From Larix kaempferi (taxonomy: Eukaryota > Streptophyta > Pinopsida > Pinales > Pinaceae), in the NCBI GenBank assembly GCA_027924585.1, contig BSBM01000442.1, positions 7,440,001-7,504,000 of the forward strand: DNA of 64,000 nucleotides. Direction: 5' to 3'. The notes under the pieces were generated by a model. It had not been told where the DNA came from and did no database searches. It saw only the letters and a list, made by a program, of their open reading frames with translations. The translations under genes were made by a program, and so were the position numbers. Positions 1 through 11,608 of this stretch are shown one piece after another; position 1 is the first letter of the stretch; every line of letters starts with the position of its first letter.

Positions 1-2668
1 AAAATTATGGCATGAAATATTTGGTCACCTAAATTATAAATATCTTTCCCAAATCCATGAGAAAGAAATGGTCATAGGGCTTCCCAATATCAAGTTTTCT
101 AAAGGTGTCTGTCAAAGCTGCATCCTAGGAAATCACCCAGAGCATAAGTTTGAGAAAGCAAAAAATGAGCGAACCTCGACACCCCTGGAGCTTATTCATA
201 GTGACATATCAGGTCCATTCCCCCATGAGTCTTTGAACCATGCCAAATAAGTCCTTACCTTCATAGATTACTTTACTAGGTACTATTGGATTTATTTCAT
301 CAAGTTAAAGTCTAAAGTGTTTGGTCTGTTCAAGCTTTTCAAGGTCTCAGTTGAAAACCAGTCTGTTAGACATATCAATATCCTTAGATCTAATAATGGT
401 GGGGAGTACATCAAATCTGAGTTTCAGCAATTTTGTGCCTCTTCAGGCATACAGATGCAACACACTGTTCCCTACACACCTTAGCAAAATGGTGTTGTTG
501 AGAGCAAGAACAGATCTCTAAAGGAGATGGCCACATGCATGCTTGAGGCAAAGTAATTATTTCCAAGGCTTTGGGATGAGGCAATAAATTGTGCCACATA
601 CATACAAAGTAGAGTTCCTTACAAATATCTAAAAGGAATCACTCCTTTTGAGGCTTGGACTGGGCACAAACCTAATATTTCTCATTTCATGATTTTTGGC
701 TCCAAGGCTTGGGCTAGAATTCCACTTGAGAAGAGGAGGGACATGCAGTCCCAAAGCCAACCATGTATTTTTTTGGGATATTTAGAATACTCGAAAGGCT
801 ACAAGCTGCTGAACATGACTTCTCAAAAATACTTCATTGATAGGACTGTTCAATTCGAAGAAGTGCCCTCATAGAATGTTGAAATTGGAGAACCCTCCAC
901 ACCACCATCTGAAGATGTAAGTGAAGTTCCTTTTGAATTTTCTTATTCGGATATTTCTGATGATGAAGACAATTTTATTACAGATCCTAATTCACCAACA
1001 AGGCCAAATTGGGTTGCTAAGACTCTTCAAGCAACTGGTGAACTGGTGGGAAATCCTTAGGATACTAGGAGGACTAGATCACAATTTGAGAATGCTCTCA
1101 ATGTGAATGATCCTTACTTATCTAAGAGATTTTATTTGATGGTGGATTCTGATCCTCAGACATATGAGGAAGCCTCACATGACCCAATATTGCAGGATTC
1201 TATGTATGAGGAGTTTCATTAACTGCAAAAGAATGAGACGTGGGAGCTAGTCAAGCTCCCCCCAGGTAGAAAATTGGTAAGGTGTAAGTGGATCTTCAAG
1301 ACCAAGTGTACCACCGATGGTGAAGAAGTGAAACATAAGGCTAGGATGGTGGAAAATTTCTTCTACCAAGTCCATGTCCTTGACTACAATGATACTTTTG
1401 CACCAATTGCACATAAGGTTTCGATAAGACTAGTTCTGGCAATTTCTATTGCCAAGTGTTAGGAAGAACATCACATGGATATCAAAAGTTCCTTCCTCCA
1501 TGGAGATATTGAGGAAGATATTTATATGCAACAGCTAGAATGCTATACATATGATCCTAACTATGTGTGCAGGTTGAGGAAGTCCTTATATGGGCTTAAG
1601 CAAGCCCCCATGGCTTGGTATGACAAAATGGACAACTTTCGCTTGTCACAATCTTTCGCTAGATGAAAATATGATATGAAGCTTATTGATGGATAAATTC
1701 TGATTATTGTGTTATATGTTGATGATCTAATAATCACAGGTAGCTTTACTGATCAAATTGCTTCATTAAAGACTGCTTTGCATCAATCTTTTTCCATGAC
1801 TGACTTGGGAATTCTTAAGCAATTTTTGGGGCTTGAGATTTCTCAAACTGAGAATGGAACTAAGGTATCTCAGTCCAAATATGCATGTGACCTGATAAAG
1901 AAGTAAAATATGGCCTATTTCAATCCTTCAAAGACTCCCTTCCTTTCAAGAGTTAGACTTGAATAAGCAGATTATACACCGTTTGTGGACAACACCTTGT
2001 ATAGGCAGCTTATTGGAAACTTGTTATACTTGACTCATACTCAACCTGACCTTGCATATGCAGTGAGTGTGGCCTCAATATACATGGATCAAACACATGA
2101 GCTTCATTATAGGTCTGCAAAAAGAATCTTGCATTATGTGCAAGGCACCAAATCTGATGGGATTCACTATGTTGTAGATTCTAGCCTAGATCTTCTTGGC
2201 TTTATTGATTCAGATTGGGCTAGTCATAGCCTTGACAGAAAATCCACATATGGATTTGTTTTCATGCTTGGAGGTGGTATTTTTTGCTGGTATAGCAAGA
2301 AAAAGAGTGCAATTTCACTATCTTCAGTAGAGGTCGAGTACATAGGAGCAGTGAATGCTACTACTTAGTGTGTGTCGTTGCAAGGTATTCTTTCAGAGTT
2401 TGAGATTTCCTTTAGTACTCCCACTGTCATCTTTTGTGAAAATCAGAGTAATATAATGGTCTCAAGTGATCCAGTACATAGACAGAGAACCAAGCAAATT
2501 GAGATCCGTATGCACTACATCAGGAGTTTAGTCCATGGCCAAATCATTGATTTGCAGTATTGCCCAATAGGTGAGCAAGTTGCAGACATCTTCACCAAAT
2601 ATTTTACTGAGAAAACCTTCAACTATCTGAGATCACTACTTGGGATGGTTGAACATGTCGTCGAGTGA
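1..2668 (+). pseudogene. Ty1/copia pol remnant (integrase, RT, RNase H)
   Basis: This is the degenerate 3' two thirds of a copia polyprotein; it encoded the enzymes that copy element RNA and insert the cDNA. Reading left to right there is a GAG-pre-integrase tail (LWHEIFGHLNYKYL, then a CxxC at about 115-125), an integrase core (HSDISGP near 200, RSNNGGEY near 390, NGVVESKN near 490), reverse transcriptase (KWIFKTK near 1285, SLYGLKQAPMAWYD near 1590, LYVDDLIITG near 1710) and RNase H (SDWASHSLDRKSTYGF near 2210, VADIFTK near 2580). Many in-frame stops (for example near 248, 484, 871, 1060, 1222, 1460, 1665, 1695, 1904 and 2367) make it non-functional. The usual second integrase Asp is Asn. 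The RT YVDD box is intact. The 5' end lies outside the window. Confidence 0.93.
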
Positions 2669-3330
2669 ATTATTGATCAACAATATTTCAATTTTGATGA
2701 TGTATTAGACTAGGTAGTTGGCCTAAATAACCATTGTGTGGACCACAAGTCATCAATGTGTGGACCAAAACATTCTTAAATTTACTAGAGCGCATTTATG
2801 GAGATCCCAGATAAGATTCTGGCTAGTTTTAGCTAATCCTAGAATAAAAAGGAGCCTTAGCTGCTTTTACTTCTTTTTACCACTTTTTGGTGAAAGGTGA
2901 AAGCTAGTTGATTAGTCATAACTATTTTTAGGCCAACTCATCCTCCATGATGTTTATTCCTTCCAAATTCTGGATTTAGCATGATTTTCCATCATACATC
3001 ACTATCTGATCACTAAATCAGAAATTTGTGAGCCTTTGAGAAGACTTGGAAAGCACACTTTCCACCTAGGGGGGTTTTGCATAATTTTAGTAAGTCTTCT
3101 TTTGTGAGGATTCGAATGGCATCCTTATGCATTCTAATCTCTGATGTAATTATATATATTTATATCCTATTACTTGCCCAAGCTTGGCTGATGTATTATT
3201 ATTCAGGAGAGTAATTCTATTTGCATCATATGTGATTGTTTTTCAGTGTTCTTGACTAGTTGTGTGAGAATTACTTGTGAGAGTTGTAATTTCTTGATCA
3301 AATCTTGGTGTGAACTAAATTTCACACAAA
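2669..3330 (+). other. 3' untranslated region and possible LTR of the copia remnant
   Basis: Sequence directly downstream of the RNase H stop. It holds a purine-rich G run (CTAGGGGGG near 3066) that could be a polypurine tract, and AT-rich sequence with TATATATTTATAT near 3153. I could not find TG...CA ends or a second LTR copy, so LTR limits are not claimed. Confidence 0.35.
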
Positions 3331-4680
3331 TTTCTACAATTATTTCTTGCTACAACTCCTTTCACAACCACACCACTATATTCACTCACTACTTCCATCA
3401 TCTTCATCCACCTTTCATCATTCTTTCAATCATCATATATTTATGCATCATGTAGTCTCTTCCATTCAGTATTTCATAGTTAATTTCTTGATTGGTTCAC
3501 TTCTTGCTACAGGACCATTAGTTTTTGTTTTAACTGATCAACATTTTCTACGAATCCTTTCATCCTTGCTCTAGTTTGAAAATTGCTATATATTGAGCCA
3601 ATCATTGTCTACTCTATGTTTTATAATGATCCTTGTATTTATTCTTTTATTTTATTACATATTTTTGTTGTGGATCAATAGAATTTGTTTTCTACCACTC
3701 TATATGAATAATTTTATGCCACATGCTACAACTATTAGGAGATTCTTTCACATGTAATTGCTATCATTATCGAATGCCATGCTTAGTACAAAAGTACAAT
3801 TTATTATTTATGTTTATAGTTTCTTCTAATTCCATATAATTCTATAAATGGTGATCATACTCTTTTTCCTTCCCAAATGTCTAATCTGCATGTCGTGGAC
3901 ATCAAGAAATTTGTTGGGGAGAGGATGGATTGTCGTTACGTCGCTGCTTCTTCTACCATTACTACCATTTCATTTCACCCCTTTTCAATTATGTCACTAT
4001 ATTGCTTGTCATGGTTTCTTATCACATAATCATACTATTTGTACATCATGTCAATATTTTTTCTGACCTCCATCTTTATCTATTCCCTATTTATATAGTC
4101 TATGATTGATTTTCATTTTAACTCCACTATATGATTCATAGTTTCTACTAATCCCTTTATTTATATGGATCAAGTGGTTAATATTGATCAAATATACTAT
4201 CATGGGTGTCATAGCTGTGTGCTATGAACTGGTCATCCATGAGCAACTGCATAATAACCCATAATTTCTTTAAATTTTTTAGCATGCATGATGGATGGTG
4301 TATTTGAACAATTACAGAGTTTTGATACTACCACAACCCTTAAATTTTCTCAGAGTTTTCAGCTATTCATTACAATTGTATGGGGGATTATAATTAGGGT
4401 CATAAAGGACACTATGGCTAGAGTTACTAGACTACCCCATATCAATGAACAATGGTTTTTGCAAAAAGTGATGCTTCCACAAGCAAGGGTTGATTTTTTG
4501 GAACAAGGTGAGGTTGTTGTAGATGGGGGGAAATGAGTCAAATGAGCATCTTTTTCATGTTTATGGATATATGTGTCCTATTTTTTACAAACATACTTCA
4601 TGTGCGAAGGTTGGCACAACCTTATGTTTGGATATCACTTCAAGCTACTAATGCATTTGTGACATCAATGACTGCTTAAC
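3331..4680. other. Non-coding AT-rich stretch
   Basis: No open frame here resembles a known family. The small open frames are low-complexity shadows rich in Ile, His and Phe. No RNA gene or clear repeat boundary was seen before the TRIM cluster begins at 4681. Confidence 0.5.
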
Positions 4681-4833
4681 TATTGGAGTATCGGTACAAC
4701 CACATGGTATAACCGCTGCACCTCTGGGAATATAAAACTATGGAATAACCACCACTCTTGGTAATAGGACCTTGTGCTTGGTTTCAAATGTTCACCAACA
4801 TTGGTAGTTTTTGGTGTAACGACAAACCTTACA
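4681..4833 (+). repeat. TRIM-1 5' LTR
   Basis: 153 bp, ending just before the primer-binding site at 4834. It is the same length as the 3' LTR and diverged from it by scattered substitutions. Confidence 0.83.
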
Positions 4834-4889
4834 TGGTATCAAAGCTGAGGAATCAAGTTCAATTACCTCGAGCTACGCCGGAGGGGGGG
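4834..4889 (+). other. TRIM-1 internal domain: PBS, B-box-like motif and polypurine tract
   Basis: 56 bp in total. PBS TGGTATCAAAGC at 4834; a tRNA T-arm/B-box-like AAGTTCAATTACC in the middle (the inverted copies read GGTTCAATTCC); polypurine tract GGAGGGGGGG at 4880-4889. The same layout recurs at 5188-5243, 5398-5453 and 5737-5791. Confidence 0.78.
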
Positions 4890-5042
4890 TGTTGGAGTAT
4901 CGGTACAACCACATGGTATAACCGCCGCACCTATGGGAATATAAAAATGTGGACTAACCACCATTCCTGGTAATAGGACCACATGCTTGGTTTCAAAGGT
5001 TCATCAGCATCTACAGGTTTTGGTGTAATGACAAAAATTACA
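4890..5042 (+). repeat. TRIM-1 3' LTR
   Basis: 153 bp starting TGTTGGAGTATCGG directly after the polypurine tract. Its last bases (ATTACA) merge with the inverted TRIM-2 copy. Confidence 0.83.
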
Positions 5043-5397
5043 CCAAAACTACTAATGGATCTACAGGTTTTGATGAACATTTGAAACCAAGCACAAGGTC
5101 TTATTACCAAGAGTAGCAGTTAGTCTACATTTTTATATTCCCATAGGTGCAGAGGTTACACCATGTGGTTGTACCGATACTCCAACACCCCCCCTCTGGT
5201 GTAGCTCGGGGGAATTGAACCTGAGACCTCATCTCTGATACCATGTAAGGTTTTTCCATTACACCAAACACTATAGATGTTGATGAACATTTGAAACCAA
5301 GCACAAGGTCCTATTACTAGGAGTGGCGGTTAGTCCACATTTTTATATTCCCAGAGGTGCGATGGTTATACCATGTGGTTGTACCGATACTCCAACA
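5039..5397 (-). mobile_element. TRIM-2, inverted TRIM copy
   Basis: Minus-strand copy of the same family: 5' LTR 5244-5397 (154 bp), internal domain 5188-5243 (CTCTGATACCA is the reversed PBS, a C run is the reversed polypurine tract) and a 3' LTR 5039-5187 that lacks a few terminal bases where it abuts TRIM-1. The two elements meet head to head through their LTR ends, making a long inverted repeat. Confidence 0.82.
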
Positions 5398-5453
5398 CCC
5401 CCCCTCCGACGTAGCTCGGGGGAATTGAACCTAAGACCTCAGCTCTAATACCA
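5398..5453 (-). mobile_element. Extra TRIM internal domain joined to TRIM-2
   Basis: A second 56-bp internal domain (reversed PBS CTCTAATACCA near 5443-5453, reversed polypurine tract at 5398-5406) lies directly upstream, on the minus strand, of the TRIM-2 5' LTR. The order is therefore internal-LTR-internal-LTR, as expected after recombination between LTRs of neighbouring copies. In place of a third TRIM LTR there is a different LTR end at 5454. Confidence 0.75.
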
Positions 5454-5736
5454 TGTAAAATTCCACGGGGGTAGATCACTGAGCTTGAACAAACCTTGCA
5501 ATTTCACAATGTAATTATTGAGAAGAATTAGACAAAAACATGGATCAAATTCATTCTATTGTAACACTTCTCGATTGCTAGCTTACAGTTGATTAATGTA
5601 TCAACAACAATTTTTCATGTGTGTTTCAGTTTTATCAGTGAATTGATCCATTTTTTGTCTAATTCTTCTTAGTAATTACATTGTGAAATTGTGAGTTTTG
5701 TTCAAGCTCAGTGATCTACCCCTATGGAATTTTACA
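5454..5736. repeat. Inverted repeat formed by two ends of a different LTR
   Basis: Arms 5454-5562 and about 5634-5736 are reverse complements with small differences. The right arm ends GGAATTTTACA directly before a PBS at 5737, and the left arm starts with the mirror TGTAAAATTCC. Each arm behaves as the 3' end of an unrelated LTR attached to a TRIM-type internal domain. The unpaired spacer of about 70 bp (5563-5633) holds nothing recognisable. Confidence 0.7.
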
Positions 5737-5944
5737 TGGTATCGGAACTGAGGTCTCATGTTCAATTCCCCCGAGATATGCCATGGGGGGGTGTTGGAGT
5801 ATTGGTACAACCACATGGTATAACCGTCGCACCTCTGGGAATATTAAAATGTGGACTAACTGCCACTCTTGGTAATAGGACCTTGTGCTTGGTTTCAAAT
5901 GTTCATCAACATCTGTAGTTTTTGGTGTAATGACAAACCTTATA
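5737..5944 (+). mobile_element. TRIM-3, internal domain plus 3' LTR
   Basis: PBS-like TGGTATCGGAACT at 5737, internal domain to 5791, then a 153-bp LTR at 5792-5944 (TGTTGGAGTATTGG ... CCTTATA). Its upstream LTR is the foreign LTR end of the preceding inverted repeat, so this is a chimeric or recombinant copy. Confidence 0.75.
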
Positions 5945-8643
5945 TTAACATGCCTTCTTATTAAAATATTTACAGTCCATGTTTCACAATGTTAAGCATG
6001 TGAAAAATATTGTATCCAACCTATATCAGAATGACCTAATTAAATTATTGATAGTGGATTGCCTCTCTTGATCCAATCAAACTTAGGAGGCGTTCTTGCA
6101 TAGGACTTTCCAAGTTTAGCAAGGGGAAGAAGGAGAAGAATAGGATAAATAATTTGAAGTAAATACAAAAGAAATGGGGAGGAACACATATATTTAGGAT
6201 CTACAACTGAACATATAGAATTCCATGAAACATAAGCACAAATAGTTGTTGCAGAAGGTATGGAACACATAATTTTTGTACAAGGTATGGAACACACAAT
6301 TTCTATAGAAGGCATAGAAAACATAATTGTTGTATAAGGTATATAATGCAAAGTTGTTGTAGAAGTACCAAAGGATGATGAGGTTCAAATCAAATAACCA
6401 CCTACTAATAGAGTTGAAGTAATAGGGGTGCCTTTCCCAATCATTGAAGAAGTTTCAAAGGACTCAAGGAAGAAATAGAAGGCCAAATTGGTGAGAATGT
6501 TTTTTTCTTTTCTAGAATACTAGAGAAAGAGGAGGATAAGATCTACAAATGTCATAGAAGACAATACAACAATAAGCTCAAAATTCCCTATTCGTATTAC
6601 AAAAGAACCAACAACAAAATATTATGGTGTTATCACATAAGAACTTCCAACATAAAATATATAAACTACACCAAAAACTATTCATGAGGACATTGATGCT
6701 ACTTTGTAAGAAACAACATCTAAAAGTTCTATTGTTGTTCCTTAAGAACCAACAACCAAAGTATTTGTTGTTATTGCACAGAAACCAATAGCAGGAGTTG
6801 AAACAACAAAAGAAAGTTTTATTTAGGAGCATGTTTAGATATCTTTCATCAAGTAGAAGATTTTGATTAGATTCTTACTGAAAATTTTTAGTACGAGGCC
6901 CAAAAGGAAGCCACTATAGAAGTACTAGAGGAATTGAAAACAAAAACCATGCACAAAATTATCTTTGTTCTTGGTAAGATTTTTTTTTCAGACCCTCTTA
7001 CAATAATCTCTTGAAACTCAACCATCAATAAGGAGGTAGAACAAAAAGTTAAAACAAAATTTAGCTTCTACTAGAAGGAAATTCAGAAATCCTACACATC
7101 ATATAGGGTTGAATACACTTGTCGAATCCCTTGAAAAAAAAAATTCACCTTCTAACACTCATGAAGGTGACCAAGAGAAAACAAAACTAATACCTTAGCA
7201 ATGGACAAACCCATTGTTGCAGAAATTGAAGACATCACTTTTGCTACTGAAGCAATCACTAAAACTAATAATGTTACTAAGTTGGTCACTGAATTTGTTT
7301 TTAAGATGGTGTCTACATTTATTTCCAATATTGATGTTGTTGATGCTATTAATAATATTTCTACTATTGGTGAGAATGTTAATGAAAATTGTAAAGTTGA
7401 TAAGACCGATCAAGAAAATTTTTAGAGTTTGTGAATAAAATTATGAAATTGATCATAAATCCTATGCTAAATAAGTTGTTGACGAACCCATATATATTAA
7501 CCTACAAACTACTATAGAACCTACTATTCATTCAGTAGGAATTCATATTGAGAAAGCATAAACGATCATCTTTATTGAGTTGTAAAGATTAAGTGCATAT
7601 GTATTTAAATGGAAGCATGCTATTGAATCACATGGGAGACGTATACTGCCACTAGAAGAATATAAACTAGGGATTAACACCTTCATGACAAAATAACATA
7701 AATTTTATGGTGTTGATAGAATTATATGGGTAGAATTCAATGATGAGTGAAAATAATCCCTAAACTATAATCATAGGTGAAAATACTAAAAGAAGAAAAT
7801 ATGCAAATGAAAAATGTAACCCGTGGTTTACTTAGTTGTAGAGCACCTTCACCTATATATTCTACATTATACTTCAAATACAATGCTACTACTTCATCCC
7901 TTTCCTAAGGGAAGACCACATGATATTAAGATAACTAATTCATTCCTAGAATCTTATTTCGCATATGATACATAATATAAAGCCTAGTTTGTGAATTATA
8001 TCAACCTGAAATCGTCTTTCTCCATGACAAGAAATGGAATCCAAATCCTTTCATGGGTGATATACAATTGAGATCCTTTACTTACTAAATGATCAATCAA
8101 GTTTAGTGGGGCCATGCAACAAATACCATAGACAAGAATGAACATGACATCAACTTATGGGTTAGAGGGGAGTATGGAAAAACCAAATTATTCTTGCTTC
8201 ACACATAAGGATTTTTGTGTCACCACAAATGATTTCATTATTTATTGAATATCAGTAGGAAGTTGTTCTCCAGTGCACACACATAATTAACCATTTTAGA
8301 ATGGAAGGCATGCATGCTTTTCAGTGCAGATGGGCGTACCTGAAGAAAATTCAAGAAGAAGGGGATCCTTTTGGCTACCCTAATTTCTTAGAAGCACTAA
8401 GTAGGATATATAGATATCTACAATACATAACAAGGTGTGGAGAAAAAATGATAGGGCTCCGATTCCTTTTTCCTTTATAAATGGGAACCATATGAGGAAG
8501 TTAGAATTTTGGTAGGATATTGAAAGGAAATAAGAATATTATGATGAAAGGAAACATGGACATCCCTTTTACATTCTCACTAACATGCATTGATCTACTA
8601 CCAATCTTGTCTCAAATTAAGTGTGCAAGTTGCATAGGGACTC
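5945..8643 (+). pseudogene. Decayed internal region of an old LTR element
   Basis: This plus-strand stretch is interrupted by many stops but still has protein-like runs, for example a Thr/Val/Glu-rich section with recurring EPTTK near 6600-6750, an open block at 7201-7425, and a block near 8280-8600 containing WKACMLF. I do not recognise the family. It continues across the gag-only insertion at 8644-11603 into a few codons and a polypurine tract at 11625-11632, which suggests it is the downstream coding part of an LTR element whose 3' LTR starts at 11633. No reverse transcriptase motifs are visible. Confidence 0.4.
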
Positions 8644-9433
8644 TGTGAAAATCCTCACAGCAGATCTAAGAGCTGATGTATACTCACAATGAAAGAATTT
8701 TGGAATAAGATTAAGAGTGGTCAATGCAGTAAAATGAGCAACAGAATAATAATACTGTAGAACTCGGATAGAAGCAAAATAACTTCACACGCACTAATTC
8801 ATTAATCACAATATGGACAAATAAATAGTGCAATGCATGAGGATTCGAATGCCAAGGTGGCAATTCGAATTAGCCTTCATGGAGTGATCAAAAGATCACT
8901 GGAGTGTCATCAAAGCACAACTAGAAGTCTATCTCATCATCGGTGGAGTCATCAATGCACAAATAAATGTCAACCATCAGTCAAATTGAGTCTAACTGAG
9001 TGTGGTAGGTGTAATTAGCACTAACTAAATGAAGGAGGCTCAGTGGAGGGCGCATGAGGTGCTAACTGGAGTCAGATTGGGCAGTCTAGTCTCACTGGAG
9101 GTCCATCGTAGTGATACAGTCAGTTGAGAGTCAATATTTCCTTAAATCAAGGAAGGAACTAAAGATAACTGAAGTGCAACTGAGTGGTATGTGAGAGAGG
9201 ATGAGTGGCTTCCTAAAATCAAGGAAGAAGGGTGCACTAAGCTCTAGGAGGGCTAAAACTGATCCCTGAGAAGCTCTCGGGGATAGCTAGCTGAGGGCTA
9301 GGTGTTGGGACTGATGACTGGGATGCATGCAATTGCATGCATGCATGCCGCATGCAGAAATGCATGCAAGACTGAAAATGCAAATGATGAAGATGCTGGT
9401 AGGACTAGGATGAAGTATAGGAATATCCTAACA
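8644..9433 (-). repeat. Gag-only element copy 1, 3' LTR
   Basis: 790 bp. Contains a CATG-rich stretch near 9325-9370 and serial GTCA/ACTGAG-like short repeats near 8980-9010. Matches the LTR at 10806-11603 along its whole length. Confidence 0.88.
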
Positions 9434-9619
9434 CCCCCCCTTAATCCATCCTGGGCCCTAGTAACTGAGACCAAAGTTCACCCAATACAATGAATAATAA
9501 TAACAGTCAATAAACCAAGGAAATGGGGAAAACTTCATGGGAAAAATACCCCCCATCAAAAATAGACTGTAAGGCACATACAAAAAAATGCTCCAAACTC
9601 AAGCAGGTGTGATGCTTGG

Positions 9620-10641
9620 TCATATGTCTGGAGTTATCTTCTTCTTGGGAAGAAGTGGATCATGCTCAGAAAGCATGTTCTTGTACTTGCTCTTCAGATC
9701 GAATGTGTTGAGAACAAATCCAAAAGTATGAGGATGATCCTTGAACCTATGATTCGAATCAGTTGAGGTAGGATCAAATCTATGAATGTGCAGATAGTCT
9801 TTTGTCTTCTCCTTCGAACCATCATAGGTGATATTATGCCCAAAAGAACCATCACATGATAGTAAATGATTTGAATCCAAATCAGATCCAAGACTTGAAG
9901 AATGGTTTCTTAAGATCTCCTTTGAACCATTTGAGGTGAGATCTAAACCAGTAAATGCATGAGAAATTATCCCAAGTGAATTGCAATGGCCATCATCTTC
10001 AATAACCTTCTGAGAGCATGAAATAATGATCTTACAATAGTAAATAAGAGGTAATTGATCAAGGAGAGCGAATGCATTACCTCCAATGGCTTATTTGACC
10101 TCCAAAACATTCATGACATCATGATGCAAACCAACAAACTTCAGTGCAAGAGAGGATTTAGGAACCTTTGCAATTTCTAGAGTGTGAGCTGGCACATAAT
10201 TCGAAATAGAATAAATTTGGAGCATGAGTGTAGAATCTACAAGTTCTTCTTCTTTGTGGACAACTTCACTATGAGATATGATATATTCATGATCAATGAG
10301 ATCATCAAGGAGGGCGAATGCATCACTTTTCTTGCTCTCGAAAGGGTTTGGACCAATCCCTTCATTCTACTTGCCAAATCTTTCATCCAGTTGGGCCCAT
10401 AGCTCTTTTGGAGGTTTAGAAGAATCAATGAAGTGGGGTCTCATGCATTGAGACATAAAAACATCATTCTTGCATAAACACTGTTACCTTTATTTAACCA
10501 GTCAATCTCTTCTTCAGAGGATTCGAACTCTCTTTCAAAACAATAATCAAAGAGATCATGGCTCATCAAATATGCTATCATTTTTTGTTTCCATTCATCA
10601 TAGTTGAATGGAGAAAGAGGAGGGATTTATTCTAAATACAT
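9620..10641 (-). pseudogene. Gag-like ORF with unfamiliar C-terminal tail, copy 1
   Basis: The minus-strand reading starts at an ATG at 10641. It has the copia gag N-terminal signature (LSPFNYDEWK, then a region with INWLN-like and PNWMKDLA-like segments) and continues into a tail with recurring GSKE motifs, ending LLPKKKITPDI. Breaks include a stop a few codons after the ATG and frameshifts around 10400. Comparison with copy 2 indicates one continuous original ORF of about 380 residues. A gag of this type would package element RNA in a virus-like particle. The tail matches no family I know and lacks a CCHC zinc knuckle. Confidence 0.7.
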
Positions 10642-10805
10642 GGAAGCTGTAGAAGACCTGCAAAAAAAATAGAAAAGTCTGCAAATGCTACTGCTACAAA
10701 AGATGCAGAAACTATTGCAACTGTTGCACTCGAAATCTTGATAATAACCTGCAAAAAACTCTCAGGAATGGAGATAAACAATACTCTCAACATGCTCTAA
10801 TACCA

Positions 10806-11603
10806 TGTGAAAATCCTCACAGTAGATCTAAGAGATGATGTATACCTCAAAATGAAAGAATTTAGGAATAAGATTAAGAGTGGTCAATGCAGTAAAATGA
10901 GCAATAGAATAATAATACAGTAGAACTTGGATAGAAGCAAAATAACTTCACACGCACTAATTCATTAATCACAATATGGACAAATAAGTAGTGCAATGCA
11001 TGAGGATTCGAATGCCAAGGTGGAAATTCGAATTAGCCTTCATGGAGTGATCAAAAGATCACTGGAGTGTCATCAAAGCACAACTAGAAGTCTATCTCAT
11101 CATCGGTGGAGTCATCAATGCATAAATAAATGTCAACCATCAGTCAAACTGAGTCTAACTGAGTGTGGTAGGTGTAACTGAGTGTAGCTGGCACTAACTG
11201 AATGAAGGAGGCTCAGTGGAGGGCGCATGAGGAGCTAACTGGAGTCAGAATGGGAAGTCTAGCCTCACTGGAGGTCCATTGGAGTGATACAGTCAGTTGA
11301 GAGTCAGTCTTTCCTTAAATCAAGGAAGGAACTAAAGATAACTGAAGTGCAACTGAGTGGTAGGTGAGAGAGGACGAGTGGATTCCTAAAATCAAGGAAG
11401 AAGGGTGCACTAATCTCTAGGAGGGATAAAACTGATCTGTGAGAAGCTCGCGGGGCTAGCTAGCTGAGGGCTAGGTGCTGGGACTGATGACTGGGATGCA
11501 TGCATGCAGAATGCATGATGCATGCAAAAATGCATGCAAGACTGAAAATGCAAATGATGAAGATGCTAGTAGGACTAGGATGGAGTATAGGAATATCCTA
11601 ACA
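10806..11603 (-). repeat. Gag-only element copy 1, 5' LTR
   Basis: 798 bp, adjacent to the minus-strand PBS. The few substitutions relative to the 3' LTR (for example in the GCATGCATGC tract near 11500) suggest a fairly recent insertion. Confidence 0.88.
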
Positions 11604-11608
11604 GACTC

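Larger units (their letters stand above)
4681..5042 (+). mobile_element. TRIM-1, complete terminal-repeat retrotransposon in miniature
   Basis: This is a 362-bp element with two 153-bp LTRs (4681-4833 and 4890-5042) around a 56-bp internal region. The LTRs start TGTTGGAGTATCGG (first copy TATTGGAG) and end in TTACA. The internal part begins with TGGTATCAAAGCT, a primer-binding site for initiator Met-tRNA, and ends in a purine tract GGAGGGGGGG directly before the 3' LTR. There is no coding capacity, so movement would have needed proteins from another LTR element. The flanks do not form a 5-bp TSD (TTAAC and CCAAA), because the right edge runs straight into an inverted copy. Confidence 0.85.
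8644..11603 (-). mobile_element. Gag-only LTR element (TR-GAG type), copy 1
   Basis: A complete minus-strand element of 2960 bp flanked by a perfect 5-bp TSD GACTC (8639-8643 and 11604-11608). LTRs are 8644-9433 (790 bp, the 3' LTR) and 10806-11603 (798 bp, the 5' LTR); they begin TGTTAGGATATTCC and end TTTTCACA on the minus strand. The reversed PBS ATACCA lies just left of 10806, and a C run at 9434-9440 is the reversed polypurine tract. The 1.37-kb interior encodes only a gag-like protein with a novel tail; there is no protease, integrase or RT, so mobility depends on proteins in trans. Copy 2 is at 61042-63936. Confidence 0.9.

Noticed and set aside
4834-4880. tRNA-like sequence after the TRIM PBS
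   Set aside because: Only PBS and B-box-like parts are present; no acceptor stem, anticodon arm or A-box, so not a tRNA gene.
4676-5047. TSD for TRIM-1
   Set aside because: Flanks TTAAC and CCAAA do not match; the right flank belongs to the inverted copy.
5454-5736. Inverted repeat as a MITE or foldback element
   Set aside because: Each arm ends at a PBS like an LTR, and there are no TIR/TSD features at the outer edges. Chimeric LTR ends explain it better.
6040-6832. Minus-strand Cys/Asn/Phe-rich frames of 64-103 codons
   Set aside because: Antisense of a Val/Glu/Thr-rich decayed plus-strand region; no zinc-finger spacing is consistent.
8449-8480. TGATAGGGCTCCGATTCC, similar to the LTR start at 11633
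   Set aside because: Similarity stops after about 20 bases and no LTR follows, so it was not accepted as a 5' LTR.
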